A stretch of DNA of 64,000 bases, taken from the NCBI GenBank assembly GCA_027488815.1, contig JAIYAX010000005.1, positions 62,001-126,000 of the forward strand. The letters are read 5' to 3'. Made by a program: the position numbers and the translations under genes. Under the pieces are notes generated by a model that saw nothing but the letters and a program-made list of their open reading frames with translations, had not been told where the DNA came from and ran no database searches. Source of the DNA: Cytophagaceae bacterium. Its GTDB lineage: Bacteria; Bacteroidota; Bacteroidia; Cytophagales; JAIYAX01. This document shows, piece after piece, positions 16,677-26,004 of this stretch (position 1 is its first letter; each line of letters begins with the position of its first letter).

Positions 16677-19600
16677 ATGAAGCTACTACTACGTACTTCA
16701 CTAGTCTTTATTCCTGTTTTGCTGAACGTTTGTGCGGTGTATGCCCAGCAATCTGTTGGCATAGGCACAAATACTCCAAACCCCAGAGCGGTACTACAGT
16801 TGGTCAGCCCTGGGCAAAATCAAGGCTTTTTACTTCCCAAACTGACCACAGCCCAGATCACCAGCCTTGGAAGTTCGCTGGGGGCAGGTGATATAGGCTT
16901 ACAGGTTTATGACTCACTTCTTCAACAAATAAGGTATTGGAATGGCACTGCCTGGCTTACCGTAAGCACTGCAACATCAATGGGTACAGTCACTAGTGTG
17001 GGGCTATCCTTGCCTTCCATTTTCACGGTTTCAGGTTCGCCAGTTACAACTTCGGGTACGCTTACAGGTACGCTGGTAGCTCAGGGTCAAAACACTGTTT
17101 TTGCAGGACCTACAACGGGTACATCTACTCCAACGTTTAGAGCATTAGTGGCAGGAGACATTCCTTCTTTACCCGCAACAATTATTACTTCAGGGACACT
17201 CCCAATTGCAATAGGTGGAACAAACGGAACAGCTGCACCAACGGCAGGAGCCCTCGCATACGGAACAGGATCCGCCTACGCATTTACCGCTGCAGGCACA
17301 ACAGGTCAGGTTTTGCAAAGCAATGGAGTAGGCGCTCCCACCTGGGCATCTCCGAATAGCTTTGGATGGGGGTTGACAGGAAATGCAGGTATTAATCCCG
17401 CTACGAATTTCTTAGGCACAACAGATGCACAGCCCTTGCGCTTTGCCACCGGTGTTGGAGGAGTAGAAAGAATGAGAATTACCCCAACAGGGAACATAGG
17501 AATTGGAACTACAACACCTGCTACAGAGCTTCATGTGACTGGAAATGCAGCCGTGATAAGAATTGAAGGGGTAGATCATGCTTATCTGGAGTACTTTAAC
17601 GATGGCCCAGCAACCCGAACCGGGTGGATCGGTTATGGAGATCCTGCAGCAACAGCATTAAACCTAAGTAATGAAATTGGGGATGTCGCTTTTTCCTCTG
17701 GAGTAGGTACAGCCTTTGAGCGAATGCGGATTACCAATACCGGCGAAGTAGGTATTGGAACAATCAGTCCTACTGAAAGACTACAGGTCGCTGGGAATAT
17801 TCGTTTCTCCGGCGCACTCATGCCAAACAACCTTGCAGGTACTTCAGGCCAAATACTTACCTCACAGGGAACTGGTGTTGCACCTGTTTGGAGTAATCTT
17901 TCCGCATTAGCTTGGAGCTTGACAGGCAATGCTGGCACCAATCCATTGACAAATTATATCGGAACATCAGATGCCCAGCCCTTAAGAATTAACACCAATG
18001 GTGCTGAGCGTATGCGTGTTTCTGCTGCGGGTGTAGTGGGGATAAACAACACTAATCCGGTTGCCGGTAGTTTTAACCCCGCTATGCGCCTGGATGTTAG
18101 TGGTGCAATTCGAACCGCAAGGGATGGTGTAAATGGGGAAGAAGGGGGTGAATTTGCACTCGGAGAACCAAGCCTGGCCCCAGGAGGAGGTACAGGCAAC
18201 TGGATCATGGATGCTTATTTTGCAGGTGGAGTAAACAAAGTGAGATTGTTCAATACACGTACAGGTAACAATCATTTGAATATCACAGATAACGGAACTC
18301 CTTTTGTGGGTATTGGAAATTTTGGATTTGCAGAGGCTGCACTTGCCACTTTAGACGTAAAAGGTAATGTGAGAATAGTAGATGGCACACAGGCTGCGGG
18401 TCGTGTGCTTACCTCAGATGCCGGAGGGTATGCCACCTGGCAAACACTCCCTGCTGTAAATTCCTGGTCATTATCAGGTAATACTGGCACCGTTGATGGC
18501 ACCAATTTTCTCGGTACAACAGACAATATCGCCTTCACCATCCGCACCAACAATATCCGATCAGCAAGGCTGGAACCTGCGCTTAACGGAAACAGCTTTT
18601 TTGGCTTTGAAGCCGGGCTAAACGTTCCAAATGCCTCCACTTCAACGGCCATGGGATATCAGGCTTTGCGAGCAGCTACAGTTGGGTCTCAAAATACAGC
18701 TATAGGATACAGAGCGATGAACGTTACCAATAATGCGATCCAAAACGTGGCGGTGGGGATGAATGCCATGTTATTGAACACTGCCGGTAGCCAAAACACC
18801 GCCTTGGGTTATGGGGCAATGAGCGCCAATACTGATGGATTAAGGAACGTGGCTGTTGGAATGAGTGCACTTAACGCAAATACTACAGGCGATGACAACG
18901 TATCAGTAGGTTATCAAAGTTTGTTAAGTAATTCGTTAGGAAACTTCAACGTAGGCATTGGTTCTCAGGCTTTGCTAAATACCACAGCTGACAACAACGT
19001 AGCAATAGGTATAGGAGCAGGAGCATTCAATACTTCCGGTACAAATAATACCTTTCTAGGTCGCTCGGCCAATGCCACAGTAAATAACCTGACCAATGCG
19101 ACAGCAGTTGGTGCGAATGCTACCGTTTCCCAATCAAACACTATCATATTAGGTAACAATGCCAATGTGGGTATCGGAACCTCCACACCAGCCCGTCGAC
19201 TACATGTTCAGCAGACTGGAAGCTCAGGAGGGTTGGTGCTGGAAGCTCCATCTAACTCCGCAGCACTTCTTGACCTTTTAACCTTGGGTAACGGTTCGTC
19301 TCCTGTAAATAATCCAGCTACCAGAGGCTGGCAATGGATCGCCTATGGGAATACATTTGGCTTATTGGCTTTGCAGAATGATATGGCATTGTTTAGCTAC
19401 AATGGAACAGGAGGCACCAATGTAATGCACTTTGATGCTGCTGGTAATGTGGGACTAGGAACAACCGCACCTTTTGAACGTCTGCATGTGGGGGCCAATA
19501 TTTTCTTACAGAACGATCTAAACCTGGCGGAGGATAATGATCATACTATTAAGGTAGCAAACAGGACAACGCCTTCTGCCAACGGGTCAAACTTAGTCCT

Positions 19601-22541
19601 GAATGCATCCAATGCCGGATCTGGCGGGCTCGGAGTAAGTGGGGGTTCAATTACTTTACAAGCAGGCGATGCCTGGAACAATGGAGGAGCAGGATCAGGA
19701 GGAGCAGTCAATATCATAAGTGGGGGAAATTTCAATACAAGCGACAATCCCGGCTTTATCACGATGAGTACCAGAACAGGCACGGTGACGACCGAACGCA
19801 TGCGAATTCTGGCAAGCGGAAATGTGGGGATTGGTACAACTGCCCCCACAGCACAACTACATACCACAGGAGGAGTCAGATTTCAGGCTTTCACCGGTCC
19901 CGGAGTATTAACGGTTGATGCTTCAGGAAATGTAAGCTCGGTTTCTGGTGGTACAGTTGTTGGTTCGGGACAGATCAACAGGGTTGCTTATTGGAACACC
20001 GCATCTACCTTAAGTTCATCAACACAGTTTTATTGGGACAATGCGAACGAATTTTTGGGTGTTGGATGGTCTGCTCCTGAGCATCCACTTCATCTTCACA
20101 GAGCAGCAGGGGCTGACGTACTTTCAAAATATACAAATACCAACACATTTGTAGGCGCAGGAAACGGCTTTGAAGTAGGTATTTTGGCGGCAGGCGATGC
20201 CATTTTTAGAAACATGGAACCTACCAGCATGCAGTTTTCAACGAGTAATATCGAAAGGATGCGGATCTCTGCTGCTGGAAATGTGGGCATTGGAACAACA
20301 ACTCCAGATGCATCTTCATTAGTAGACGTTGTCTCAACACTTGCCAACACGATTATTTCAACAAACAATCATATTGGGGCTAGTAATAAAACCGGTTTTA
20401 TTACTACAGTCAGTGGAACTGGAACTGGTGCAAAGACTGGACTTCAATCTATTGTAAGCGGTACAGTAGGCTCTGCTGCTCAAGTCCTTGGATTTAGCAA
20501 TAACATAAATCCACAAGGAACCGGTACAACATTTGGGATTAATAATACTATTGCAAATTTGGGCACCGGAATTCGATATGGTGTATTCAATAATATATCC
20601 TCCTCAGCAACAAATACATCCATTATTTATGGAACCTTTAACAGCTTAGGAAGTGGAGGCCCAGGTGGAGTTATTGGGGACTACAGCACCATTAGCTCTG
20701 TTGCCACTACCACCGGGGAGCTTTATGGATCCAGATACGACATTACGCCAAATGGTACCGGTTTGGTAATGGGAAGCAGAACCACCCTATTTGCAGGAAC
20801 AGGCACCGGTCAGCGATATGGGTATTACAGCTCCATTGGAACAGCAGCAGGAAATGCATCGGCTATTTATGGACTTCATTCATTTATCAATCCAGCAGGT
20901 ACAGGTACCGTTTATAGCACTTACAATGTAGTACAAGCTGCCGGTACTGGACCTAGGTATGGCAATTATGCTCTTGTAGAGGCTGGTGCAAGCAATACAT
21001 CACCTATTTTTGGTCTTAATAATGATGTTATACCAAATGGATCAGGAAATGCTTTTGGGGCCTCAAATATTATCTCTTCGTTTGGAACTGGTGAGAGGTA
21101 CGGTACATATAACAGTGTATCAGCATCAAATTTGAATACATCAGCTATTTATGGTTTGCACTCATTAACTAATCATTCGGGCTCGGGTACGGTTTATGGA
21201 TCGTACATTGATGCCAATAAGGCAGCTGCTCAGCCTGGAACGGTATATGGTCAGTATGTGATATCTGACAATGATGGAACAGGGGACTCCTACCTAATGT
21301 TTGCTAATTCCATTGGAGCCACAACAGGAATTGAATATGGGTTATATGTTATCGGTGAAGACAGGAACTATTTTAGTAACAACGTGGGTATTGGCACAAC
21401 CATCCCAAATGCCCCGCTTCAGTTCTCCAATGCTTTGGTGAATAGAAAAGTTGTACTTTGGGAAGGGGCAAACAATGACCACCAATACTATGGATTTGGT
21501 GTAAATGGGGCTACTTTAAGGTATCAGGTGGACGCTACTGCTGCTAACCATGTTTTTTATGCAGGTACATCAGCAACTACCAGTGAAGAACTTATGCGGA
21601 TCACCGGCACAGGAAGGGTGGGTATTGGTACTAACGCTCCCAATAGCTTGATTGATGTTGTTGGAACTGCTACTGATCCTCAAACCATTGTCAATATGAC
21701 TTCGGCAAATACCTGGGGAACGGCACTAAACATTGGCAATTCTACCTCATCAACTGCTTACCAATTGGTAACAGCAGGTAGTGCACATCCAAGCCTTCCC
21801 TCAGGTTCATTTGCGTTAAGTTCATTAAGTTCAGGCAACTTAATCACCGTTGATGGAAGCACAGGTGACATGGCCATTGGCGCTTTGTCAGTGACAACAA
21901 ATAAGATTGGAATAGGTATCGCCCCAACAGGATCATCAAAAGTATACGTAAGAAATACAGATAACAGTTTCTCTGACGGAATGTGGTTAGCCAATAACAG
22001 AACTTCAGCCGGTACTGTATGGGGACTTTACAACACCACATCTAACTCCTCAACGGGCACTTTGTATGGTATTTTTACCAGTGTATCAGGAGGTACCGCT
22101 GCAAACAGATGGTCATTTTATGGCAATGATAAAGCTTTTATTACTGCGGGTACTTGGGGAACTTCTGATCAGAATTTGAAAGAGAACATTTCCGAGATAA
22201 AAAATGCGATCTCAATTGTTCAGCAAATCCCTTCTTATTCTTACTCATATAAAAAGGATGATTTATATAAAAGCTTCAATTTCCCAGAAGGAATTCAATA
22301 CGGATTTATGGCCCAAGATCTTGAAAAGGTGTTGCCAACCTATGTAAATGATAGTGAGCATTTTGTCCCAGAGGATCTTGAAAAGAAGAGAAAAGGGCTT
22401 ATTAGTGAACCGAGAAGCGTTCGTATCAAATCAGTAAACTACCAAGGCATTATCCCCATCCTCACCCAGGCCATCAAAGAGCAACAGGAACAAATTGAAC
22501 TCCTGAGGGAGCAAGTAGAAGAGCTCTTGAAAAAGCCCTAA
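16677..22541 (+). CDS. Giant secreted fibre-like protein 2 with S74 intramolecular chaperone
   Basis: 1954 aa. Signal peptide (LLLRTSLVFIPVLLNVCAVYAQ), shared N-terminal module, tail-fibre-like linker (TIITSGTLPIAIGGTNGT), about 13 VGIGT-type turns, a YadA-like head region (about 653-836), a Gly-rich segment, a run of YG-rich repeats (about 1272-1542), the NRKVVLWEGANNDHQYYGFGV module, and a C-terminal peptidase S74 domain. In S74 domains a Ser-Lys pair cuts just before the Ser after helping the fibre trimerise; here S1830 and K1835 in TSDQNLKENI fit, followed by YGFMAQDLEKVLP and a C-terminal coiled coil. No T9SS tail or beta-barrel anchor is seen. Probably a trimeric surface fibre or adhesin. 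It converges with the TMTC-like gene, with stops 4 bases apart. Confidence 0.88.
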   Translation: MKLLLRTSLVFIPVLLNVCAVYAQQSVGIGTNTPNPRAVLQLVSPGQNQGFLLPKLTTAQITSLGSSLGAGDIGLQVYDSLLQQIRYWNGTAWLTVSTATSMGTVTSVGLSLPSIFTVSGSPVTTSGTLTGTLVAQGQNTVFAGPTTGTSTPTFRALVAGDIPSLPATIITSGTLPIAIGGTNGTAAPTAGALAYGTGSAYAFTAAGTTGQVLQSNGVGAPTWASPNSFGWGLTGNAGINPATNFLGTTDAQPLRFATGVGGVERMRITPTGNIGIGTTTPATELHVTGNAAVIRIEGVDHAYLEYFNDGPATRTGWIGYGDPAATALNLSNEIGDVAFSSGVGTAFERMRITNTGEVGIGTISPTERLQVAGNIRFSGALMPNNLAGTSGQILTSQGTGVAPVWSNLSALAWSLTGNAGTNPLTNYIGTSDAQPLRINTNGAERMRVSAAGVVGINNTNPVAGSFNPAMRLDVSGAIRTARDGVNGEEGGEFALGEPSLAPGGGTGNWIMDAYFAGGVNKVRLFNTRTGNNHLNITDNGTPFVGIGNFGFAEAALATLDVKGNVRIVDGTQAAGRVLTSDAGGYATWQTLPAVNSWSLSGNTGTVDGTNFLGTTDNIAFTIRTNNIRSARLEPALNGNSFFGFEAGLNVPNASTSTAMGYQALRAATVGSQNTAIGYRAMNVTNNAIQNVAVGMNAMLLNTAGSQNTALGYGAMSANTDGLRNVAVGMSALNANTTGDDNVSVGYQSLLSNSLGNFNVGIGSQALLNTTADNNVAIGIGAGAFNTSGTNNTFLGRSANATVNNLTNATAVGANATVSQSNTIILGNNANVGIGTSTPARRLHVQQTGSSGGLVLEAPSNSAALLDLLTLGNGSSPVNNPATRGWQWIAYGNTFGLLALQNDMALFSYNGTGGTNVMHFDAAGNVGLGTTAPFERLHVGANIFLQNDLNLAEDNDHTIKVANRTTPSANGSNLVLNASNAGSGGLGVSGGSITLQAGDAWNNGGAGSGGAVNIISGGNFNTSDNPGFITMSTRTGTVTTERMRILASGNVGIGTTAPTAQLHTTGGVRFQAFTGPGVLTVDASGNVSSVSGGTVVGSGQINRVAYWNTASTLSSSTQFYWDNANEFLGVGWSAPEHPLHLHRAAGADVLSKYTNTNTFVGAGNGFEVGILAAGDAIFRNMEPTSMQFSTSNIERMRISAAGNVGIGTTTPDASSLVDVVSTLANTIISTNNHIGASNKTGFITTVSGTGTGAKTGLQSIVSGTVGSAAQVLGFSNNINPQGTGTTFGINNTIANLGTGIRYGVFNNISSSATNTSIIYGTFNSLGSGGPGGVIGDYSTISSVATTTGELYGSRYDITPNGTGLVMGSRTTLFAGTGTGQRYGYYSSIGTAAGNASAIYGLHSFINPAGTGTVYSTYNVVQAAGTGPRYGNYALVEAGASNTSPIFGLNNDVIPNGSGNAFGASNIISSFGTGERYGTYNSVSASNLNTSAIYGLHSLTNHSGSGTVYGSYIDANKAAAQPGTVYGQYVISDNDGTGDSYLMFANSIGATTGIEYGLYVIGEDRNYFSNNVGIGTTIPNAPLQFSNALVNRKVVLWEGANNDHQYYGFGVNGATLRYQVDATAANHVFYAGTSATTSEELMRITGTGRVGIGTNAPNSLIDVVGTATDPQTIVNMTSANTWGTALNIGNSTSSTAYQLVTAGSAHPSLPSGSFALSSLSSGNLITVDGSTGDMAIGALSVTTNKIGIGIAPTGSSKVYVRNTDNSFSDGMWLANNRTSAGTVWGLYNTTSNSSTGTLYGIFTSVSGGTAANRWSFYGNDKAFITAGTWGTSDQNLKENISEIKNAISIVQQIPSYSYSYKKDDLYKSFNFPEGIQYGFMAQDLEKVLPTYVNDSEHFVPEDLEKKRKGLISEPRSVRIKSVNYQGIIPILTQAIKEQQEQIELLREQVEELLKKP
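16746..16967 (+). repeat. Shared mature N-terminal module, copy 2
   Basis: Encodes QQSVGIGTNTPNPRAV to YWNGTAWLTVS, the counterpart of 11248-11469. The protein is almost the same but codon choice differs at many sites. Confidence 0.8.
18633..19185 (+). repeat. YadA-like head repeats in giant 2
   Basis: About 180 residues of 14-28-residue units such as STAMGYQAL, NTAIGYRAM, NVAVGMNAM, NTALGYGAM and NVGIGSQAL. This pattern is that of the left-handed beta-roll head of trimeric autotransporters (YadA head/Hep_Hag). A nearly identical copy at protein level lies at 31648-32190 in giant 3. Confidence 0.75.
20490..21302 (+). repeat. Three-part 47-residue super-repeat in giant 2
   Basis: 271 residues that divide into 17 short units of 15-18 aa, nearly all beginning with G and ending Y or F. 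Units follow a three-step cycle: one with a (P/A).GTGT.(F/Y) core, one ending GTG.RY, and one ending NTS.IY. The full cycle is about 47 aa and occurs about six times; the second cycle lacks its middle unit. The regular glycine and aromatic positions suggest a beta-helix or triple-stranded fibre segment. Confidence 0.75.
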
Positions 22542-22545
22542 CCCA

Positions 22546-24195
22546 TCAGGGTGCCATCAGGGCCTTGATCCTTGTAAGGTTATCCAGATACATTTGGTTG
22601 TTCGGGTCCAAATTAGTTGCCTCCGTAAAGTCACGATAGGCACTTAGGGTATCGGAGCTCATGATGTTGCAAACTCCACGGTTGTTCCAGGCTTCGGCAA
22701 GCTGGGGGTCCAGTTTTAATGCGGCAGAATAATCTTGAATGGCTTGCTTCCAAATCCCCTGCTTCTTGTACGAGTTACCCCGGTTATAAAAGTTCACCGG
22801 ACTTTCCTGAAGCCTGATGAGTTCATCATAGAGTTTTAAGGCATCCTGATCTTTGCCCAATGCATCCGCCTGTATGGCCAATGCACTTAACACCTTGGGA
22901 TCACCCGGCTGTAAAGCATAGGCAGATTTATAGTCCAGAAAGGCTTTTTCGACCTCCTTTACTTTTTCATAAGCCTCCGCTCGCTTCATGTATCCGAAAT
23001 AGAGCTCAGGATATTGCTTTAAGACATTGCTCCAGATCAACACATCACTTTTCCAGGTTTTCAGGTGTTGCGTATTGATGCTGAAAAAAACGATTGACGA
23101 AATGCCCAGAACGAGAACTGTGATGATTTTGAATGACCTAGAACGGCTGATCAGCACATGGAAAGGAATACAAAGCAACGGAAACAGGCCAAGGTAAAAA
23201 TACCTTTCAGCTACCATAGGATACCCGGCAGGGTAAATTCGGATGGTTGGCCCAAGCAAGATGACAGAGGTCAAAAGGCAAAAGAATACTGTTCGTTCTT
23301 TTTTGAAGGTATAGACCATTAGAATGGCCAAAGCAATCAAAAACACAGGGGAGGTTATATAGTACCACGGCACTGTCTGTCCGGGTAATGGGTAGGCATG
23401 ATAAGCCGAAAATCCCCAGGGGAGCACTGTTTTTTGAAAGTAAAACTGTAGGGTATAAGCTCCTAGCGACAAGTACTCATACCAATGATATCCCGTGTCC
23501 GGCATTTTTCTCAGATCGAGCTGTGCTGCACCATAAATGGCCACAATCCCCGTGGCTATGGCTACAAGAAAAAAGGGCATTAAAGGGAGTACATCTGCAA
23601 TCTTTAACCCTTTCTTCTCAAACCAAATGAACGCCAGCATCACTACCGGAAAGGTCATCGCAGTAGGTTTGCTTAAGGAAGAAAGTACGATGAAAAGAAG
23701 CGACAGGAAGTATCCTTTTCTTGAGTTTTTCTGAATAAACGCTGTGTAAGCGATCGCCGCCAGCAAGTAAAAAAGACTAAAAAGCAGATCTTTTCTTGAT
23801 GAAATCCATACGACAGGCTCGATATGAATGGGGTGAATGCTGAACAAAAGGGCAACTGAAAATGCAAGCCATTCGGACTTAAACCATTGCTTCAAAAGAA
23901 AGCCCAATAAGAGTGCGTTAAGGACATGAAGAATCAATTGGGTCAAATGAAAGTATTTGGCTTTCAGGCCAAAAAAATGCATCTCAAGAATGTAGGAAAG
24001 GGAAACGATGGGGGTATAAAGCCCTACAGTAAAGCTGTCCCAAATGCCCCTAACATCTTTTTGAAGGATTTCAGGGTTTTCAGTGACATATAAATTGTCG
24101 TCCCAGTTGGTAAATCCCAGTTTGAGGACACCTGCGAAATTCAGGCTTACCATCAGGATGATAATTCCCGCCCAAAGAATATTCTTTTTATACAT
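22546..24195 (-). CDS. Polytopic GT-C-like membrane protein with C-terminal TPRs (TMTC-like)
   Basis: 549 aa. About ten hydrophobic segments fill residues 8-370, followed by four TPR units (about 385-545, e.g. AWNNRGVCNIMSSDTLSAYRDF). The first loop has GFTNWDDNLYVTENPEI and then YTPIVSLSYILEMHFFGLKAKYFHLTQ. These match the acidic loop and YRPL.SLSY...G....HL.N pattern of TMTC/PMT-like GT-C proteins, which transfer mannose from a polyprenyl phosphate sugar to Ser/Thr. A glycosyltransferase role is therefore inferred; many bacterial homologues have no known substrate. The start lies inside the upstream UbiA-family gene (8-nt overlap), so the two form an operon. It sits between giant fibre genes, which makes protein O-glycosylation a testable idea. 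Confidence 0.7.
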   Translation of the reverse strand: MYKKNILWAGIIILMVSLNFAGVLKLGFTNWDDNLYVTENPEILQKDVRGIWDSFTVGLYTPIVSLSYILEMHFFGLKAKYFHLTQLILHVLNALLLGFLLKQWFKSEWLAFSVALLFSIHPIHIEPVVWISSRKDLLFSLFYLLAAIAYTAFIQKNSRKGYFLSLLFIVLSSLSKPTAMTFPVVMLAFIWFEKKGLKIADVLPLMPFFLVAIATGIVAIYGAAQLDLRKMPDTGYHWYEYLSLGAYTLQFYFQKTVLPWGFSAYHAYPLPGQTVPWYYITSPVFLIALAILMVYTFKKERTVFFCLLTSVILLGPTIRIYPAGYPMVAERYFYLGLFPLLCIPFHVLISRSRSFKIITVLVLGISSIVFFSINTQHLKTWKSDVLIWSNVLKQYPELYFGYMKRAEAYEKVKEVEKAFLDYKSAYALQPGDPKVLSALAIQADALGKDQDALKLYDELIRLQESPVNFYNRGNSYKKQGIWKQAIQDYSAALKLDPQLAEAWNNRGVCNIMSSDTLSAYRDFTEATNLDPNNQMYLDNLTRIKALMAP

Positions 24196-25066
24196 CTGCT
24201 TTACCTGAATGAATGACCAGACCCACGATCAAAATTAACAGACAGACCAATGCATAATGAAACAAGTACAATTTGCGATAGGTAAAGATGTTTGCTCTCA
24301 TAAACTGGTTAAAGGCAGGGTGAATGATGAGATGCATAAAGCTAGGAATGATCAACATCAAATGCACTCCGGGTTGTGTTAAAAAAGGGATTACTACCAA
24401 GGTGAATAGCGCTCCCATTTGCAGCAAAAAGCTTAACCAGAGTGCACGATCAGCACCCACTTTGCAGGCTGTAGTATGTTCCCCATTTCGTTTATCCGCT
24501 TCGTAATCTACATATTCATGAATCATGTGGCCGGAAGCGACCATGAGGCCAAAATAAATCGAAAGTAAACCTGCTGTCATGGTGAGTTCTTTTTGATACA
24601 CCGAATAACCCAGAAAGTAATGAGCAACCTGAGTGATGAAGGCCAGACTTAGTCCGCCCCAGGGAATGCCTTTCAAGCCTTTGGGTATGCTATAGGCAAT
24701 CCATAAGGCAAGCACCAAATGGGCAATCAGCAGGGTATTGAAAGGAAGGAAGAAAAGCAAAACGTAACCACATGCCATAAATCCCAAGGCAAAATGAAGG
24801 TATTGAGAGCGGCTAAGCTTCAGAGTAGGTTGAAGGCGAGGATTGATTTGATCTGATTCAAAACCCCAGTAACTGTTAAGGCCGTAAATAGCCGTAGCAA
24901 AAAAGAAACTGGAAAGCGCAAGCAGAAATACCGATAAACGAAACACAGTACCTTCTTCAATCATGGGGATCATGCATCCAATCAAGACAAAAGCAAGTTT
25001 GGGGATCACTTCCCTGACTCTGAAGCTCAGTAAAACGTTTTTAAACTTGTCAATCGTTTTGGGCAC
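24188..25066 (-). CDS. UbiA-family prenyltransferase-like membrane protein
   Basis: 292 aa with about eight membrane segments. UbiA enzymes move a prenyl chain using two Asp-rich loops that hold Mg-diphosphate. The second loop is intact here (D187 and D191 in DYEADKRNG). The first is altered: N64-S65-Y-W-G68-F-E-S-D72 instead of NDxxDxxxD, so two of its usual acids are missing. It may act on a different substrate or be weakly active. The start is a GTG. It overlaps the TMTC-like gene by 8 nt and is divergent from the 2OG oxygenase gene. A link to a polyprenyl carrier for the neighbouring GT-C protein is a guess. Confidence 0.78.
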   Translation of the reverse strand: MPKTIDKFKNVLLSFRVREVIPKLAFVLIGCMIPMIEEGTVFRLSVFLLALSSFFFATAIYGLNSYWGFESDQINPRLQPTLKLSRSQYLHFALGFMACGYVLLFFLPFNTLLIAHLVLALWIAYSIPKGLKGIPWGGLSLAFITQVAHYFLGYSVYQKELTMTAGLLSIYFGLMVASGHMIHEYVDYEADKRNGEHTTACKVGADRALWLSFLLQMGALFTLVVIPFLTQPGVHLMLIIPSFMHLIIHPAFNQFMRANIFTYRKLYLFHYALVCLLILIVGLVIHSGKADV

Positions 25067-25103
25067 CTTTGGTTTTTACATGTAAAATTGAATTAAAAAC
25101 TCA

Positions 25104-25904
25104 TTGGAGGAAACTGTCCTTGATATTGCCAGATTGAATACACACTCGGTTGCCGAAGGTGTTTGGATGATCGATGAGATCATTTCTCAAGAACTGGGGG
25201 CCAATCTGTACCGGCAAGCCATGGAGCTGAAGTCAGGTTGGGTAGATTACCGGCATTTTATGGAGAGGAAATCTGCCTTTCAGAGCTGGGAGGAATTGCC
25301 GCCCGCCTGGCAGCAGGTGCTGTCTGAATTAAGCAGCAATGAGTTTATCGATTTCCTGAGTCAACTTTCTGGAATTGATCATCTGGTATTTGATCCTCAG
25401 TTAATCGGATCAGGAATTCACCGCATGGGTAGGGGAGATTATTTAGCCGTCCACCGAGATTTTACTCATCATCCATCAAAGAAATTGCAGAGACGATTAA
25501 ACCTGATCATTCACTTAAGTCCGGTATGGAAAGAGGATTGGCAAGGTCATACACAATTTTATGATGAAGCTGATCAGCCTCCTTCATTGAATCTTCGTCC
25601 TTCCTTTTGTCAAGCCCTTGTCTTTAAAAACGATGCATTTAAATACCACGGAGTTCCCGACTGTATTGATTGTCCAGAAGGAGTTCACCGGCTTACCTTA
25701 AGCACATTTTACTACGCTCCTGAGCCAGTGAAGACCCGAAAGAAATACACGTATTACCCACCCTTTCAATTTTCAGGGATGAAAATGCGCTCTTTGGCTT
25801 TTGCAGAAAACTTAATGATCACTATTTACAGCTTTGTAACAGCAAAGAACAGGGCTCGGCTAGACAAAATGGTCGGGTCTGTTATGAAAAAGTTGTTTAG
25901 TTAA
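25104..25904 (+). CDS. 2-oxoglutarate/Fe(II)-dependent oxygenase (prolyl 4-hydroxylase-like fold)
   Basis: 266 aa. The double-stranded beta-helix signature is complete: H117 and D119 in YLAVHRDF, H182 in KYHGVP, and the 2OG-binding R196 in GVHRLTLSTFYY. In the P4Hc-like family the enzyme hydroxylates an amino-acid side chain or small molecule. The residue after the distal His is G, as is common in this group. The track start is a TTG at 25104; an ATG at 25170 (22 codons in) is an alternative, but the intervening residues look like coding sequence. It ends 100 nt before giant gene 3 on the same strand, so the fibre could be a substrate; that is inference from position only. Confidence 0.8.
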   Translation: MEETVLDIARLNTHSVAEGVWMIDEIISQELGANLYRQAMELKSGWVDYRHFMERKSAFQSWEELPPAWQQVLSELSSNEFIDFLSQLSGIDHLVFDPQLIGSGIHRMGRGDYLAVHRDFTHHPSKKLQRRLNLIIHLSPVWKEDWQGHTQFYDEADQPPSLNLRPSFCQALVFKNDAFKYHGVPDCIDCPEGVHRLTLSTFYYAPEPVKTRKKYTYYPPFQFSGMKMRSLAFAENLMITIYSFVTAKNRARLDKMVGSVMKKLFS

Positions 25905-26004
25905 AGGAGCTATTTGCCTCAACATTATATGTTTTCCGGTTACACATTTGATTTTAAATTATTAAACATAAGCGTTATTTTTACACGCCTTTGACTAACC
26001 AGCA

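Noticed and set aside
20490-21302. CRISPR-like or minisatellite DNA repeat
   Set aside because: The periodicity is in the protein; the DNA copies are too diverged for a CRISPR array or slippage satellite, and the frame is open throughout.
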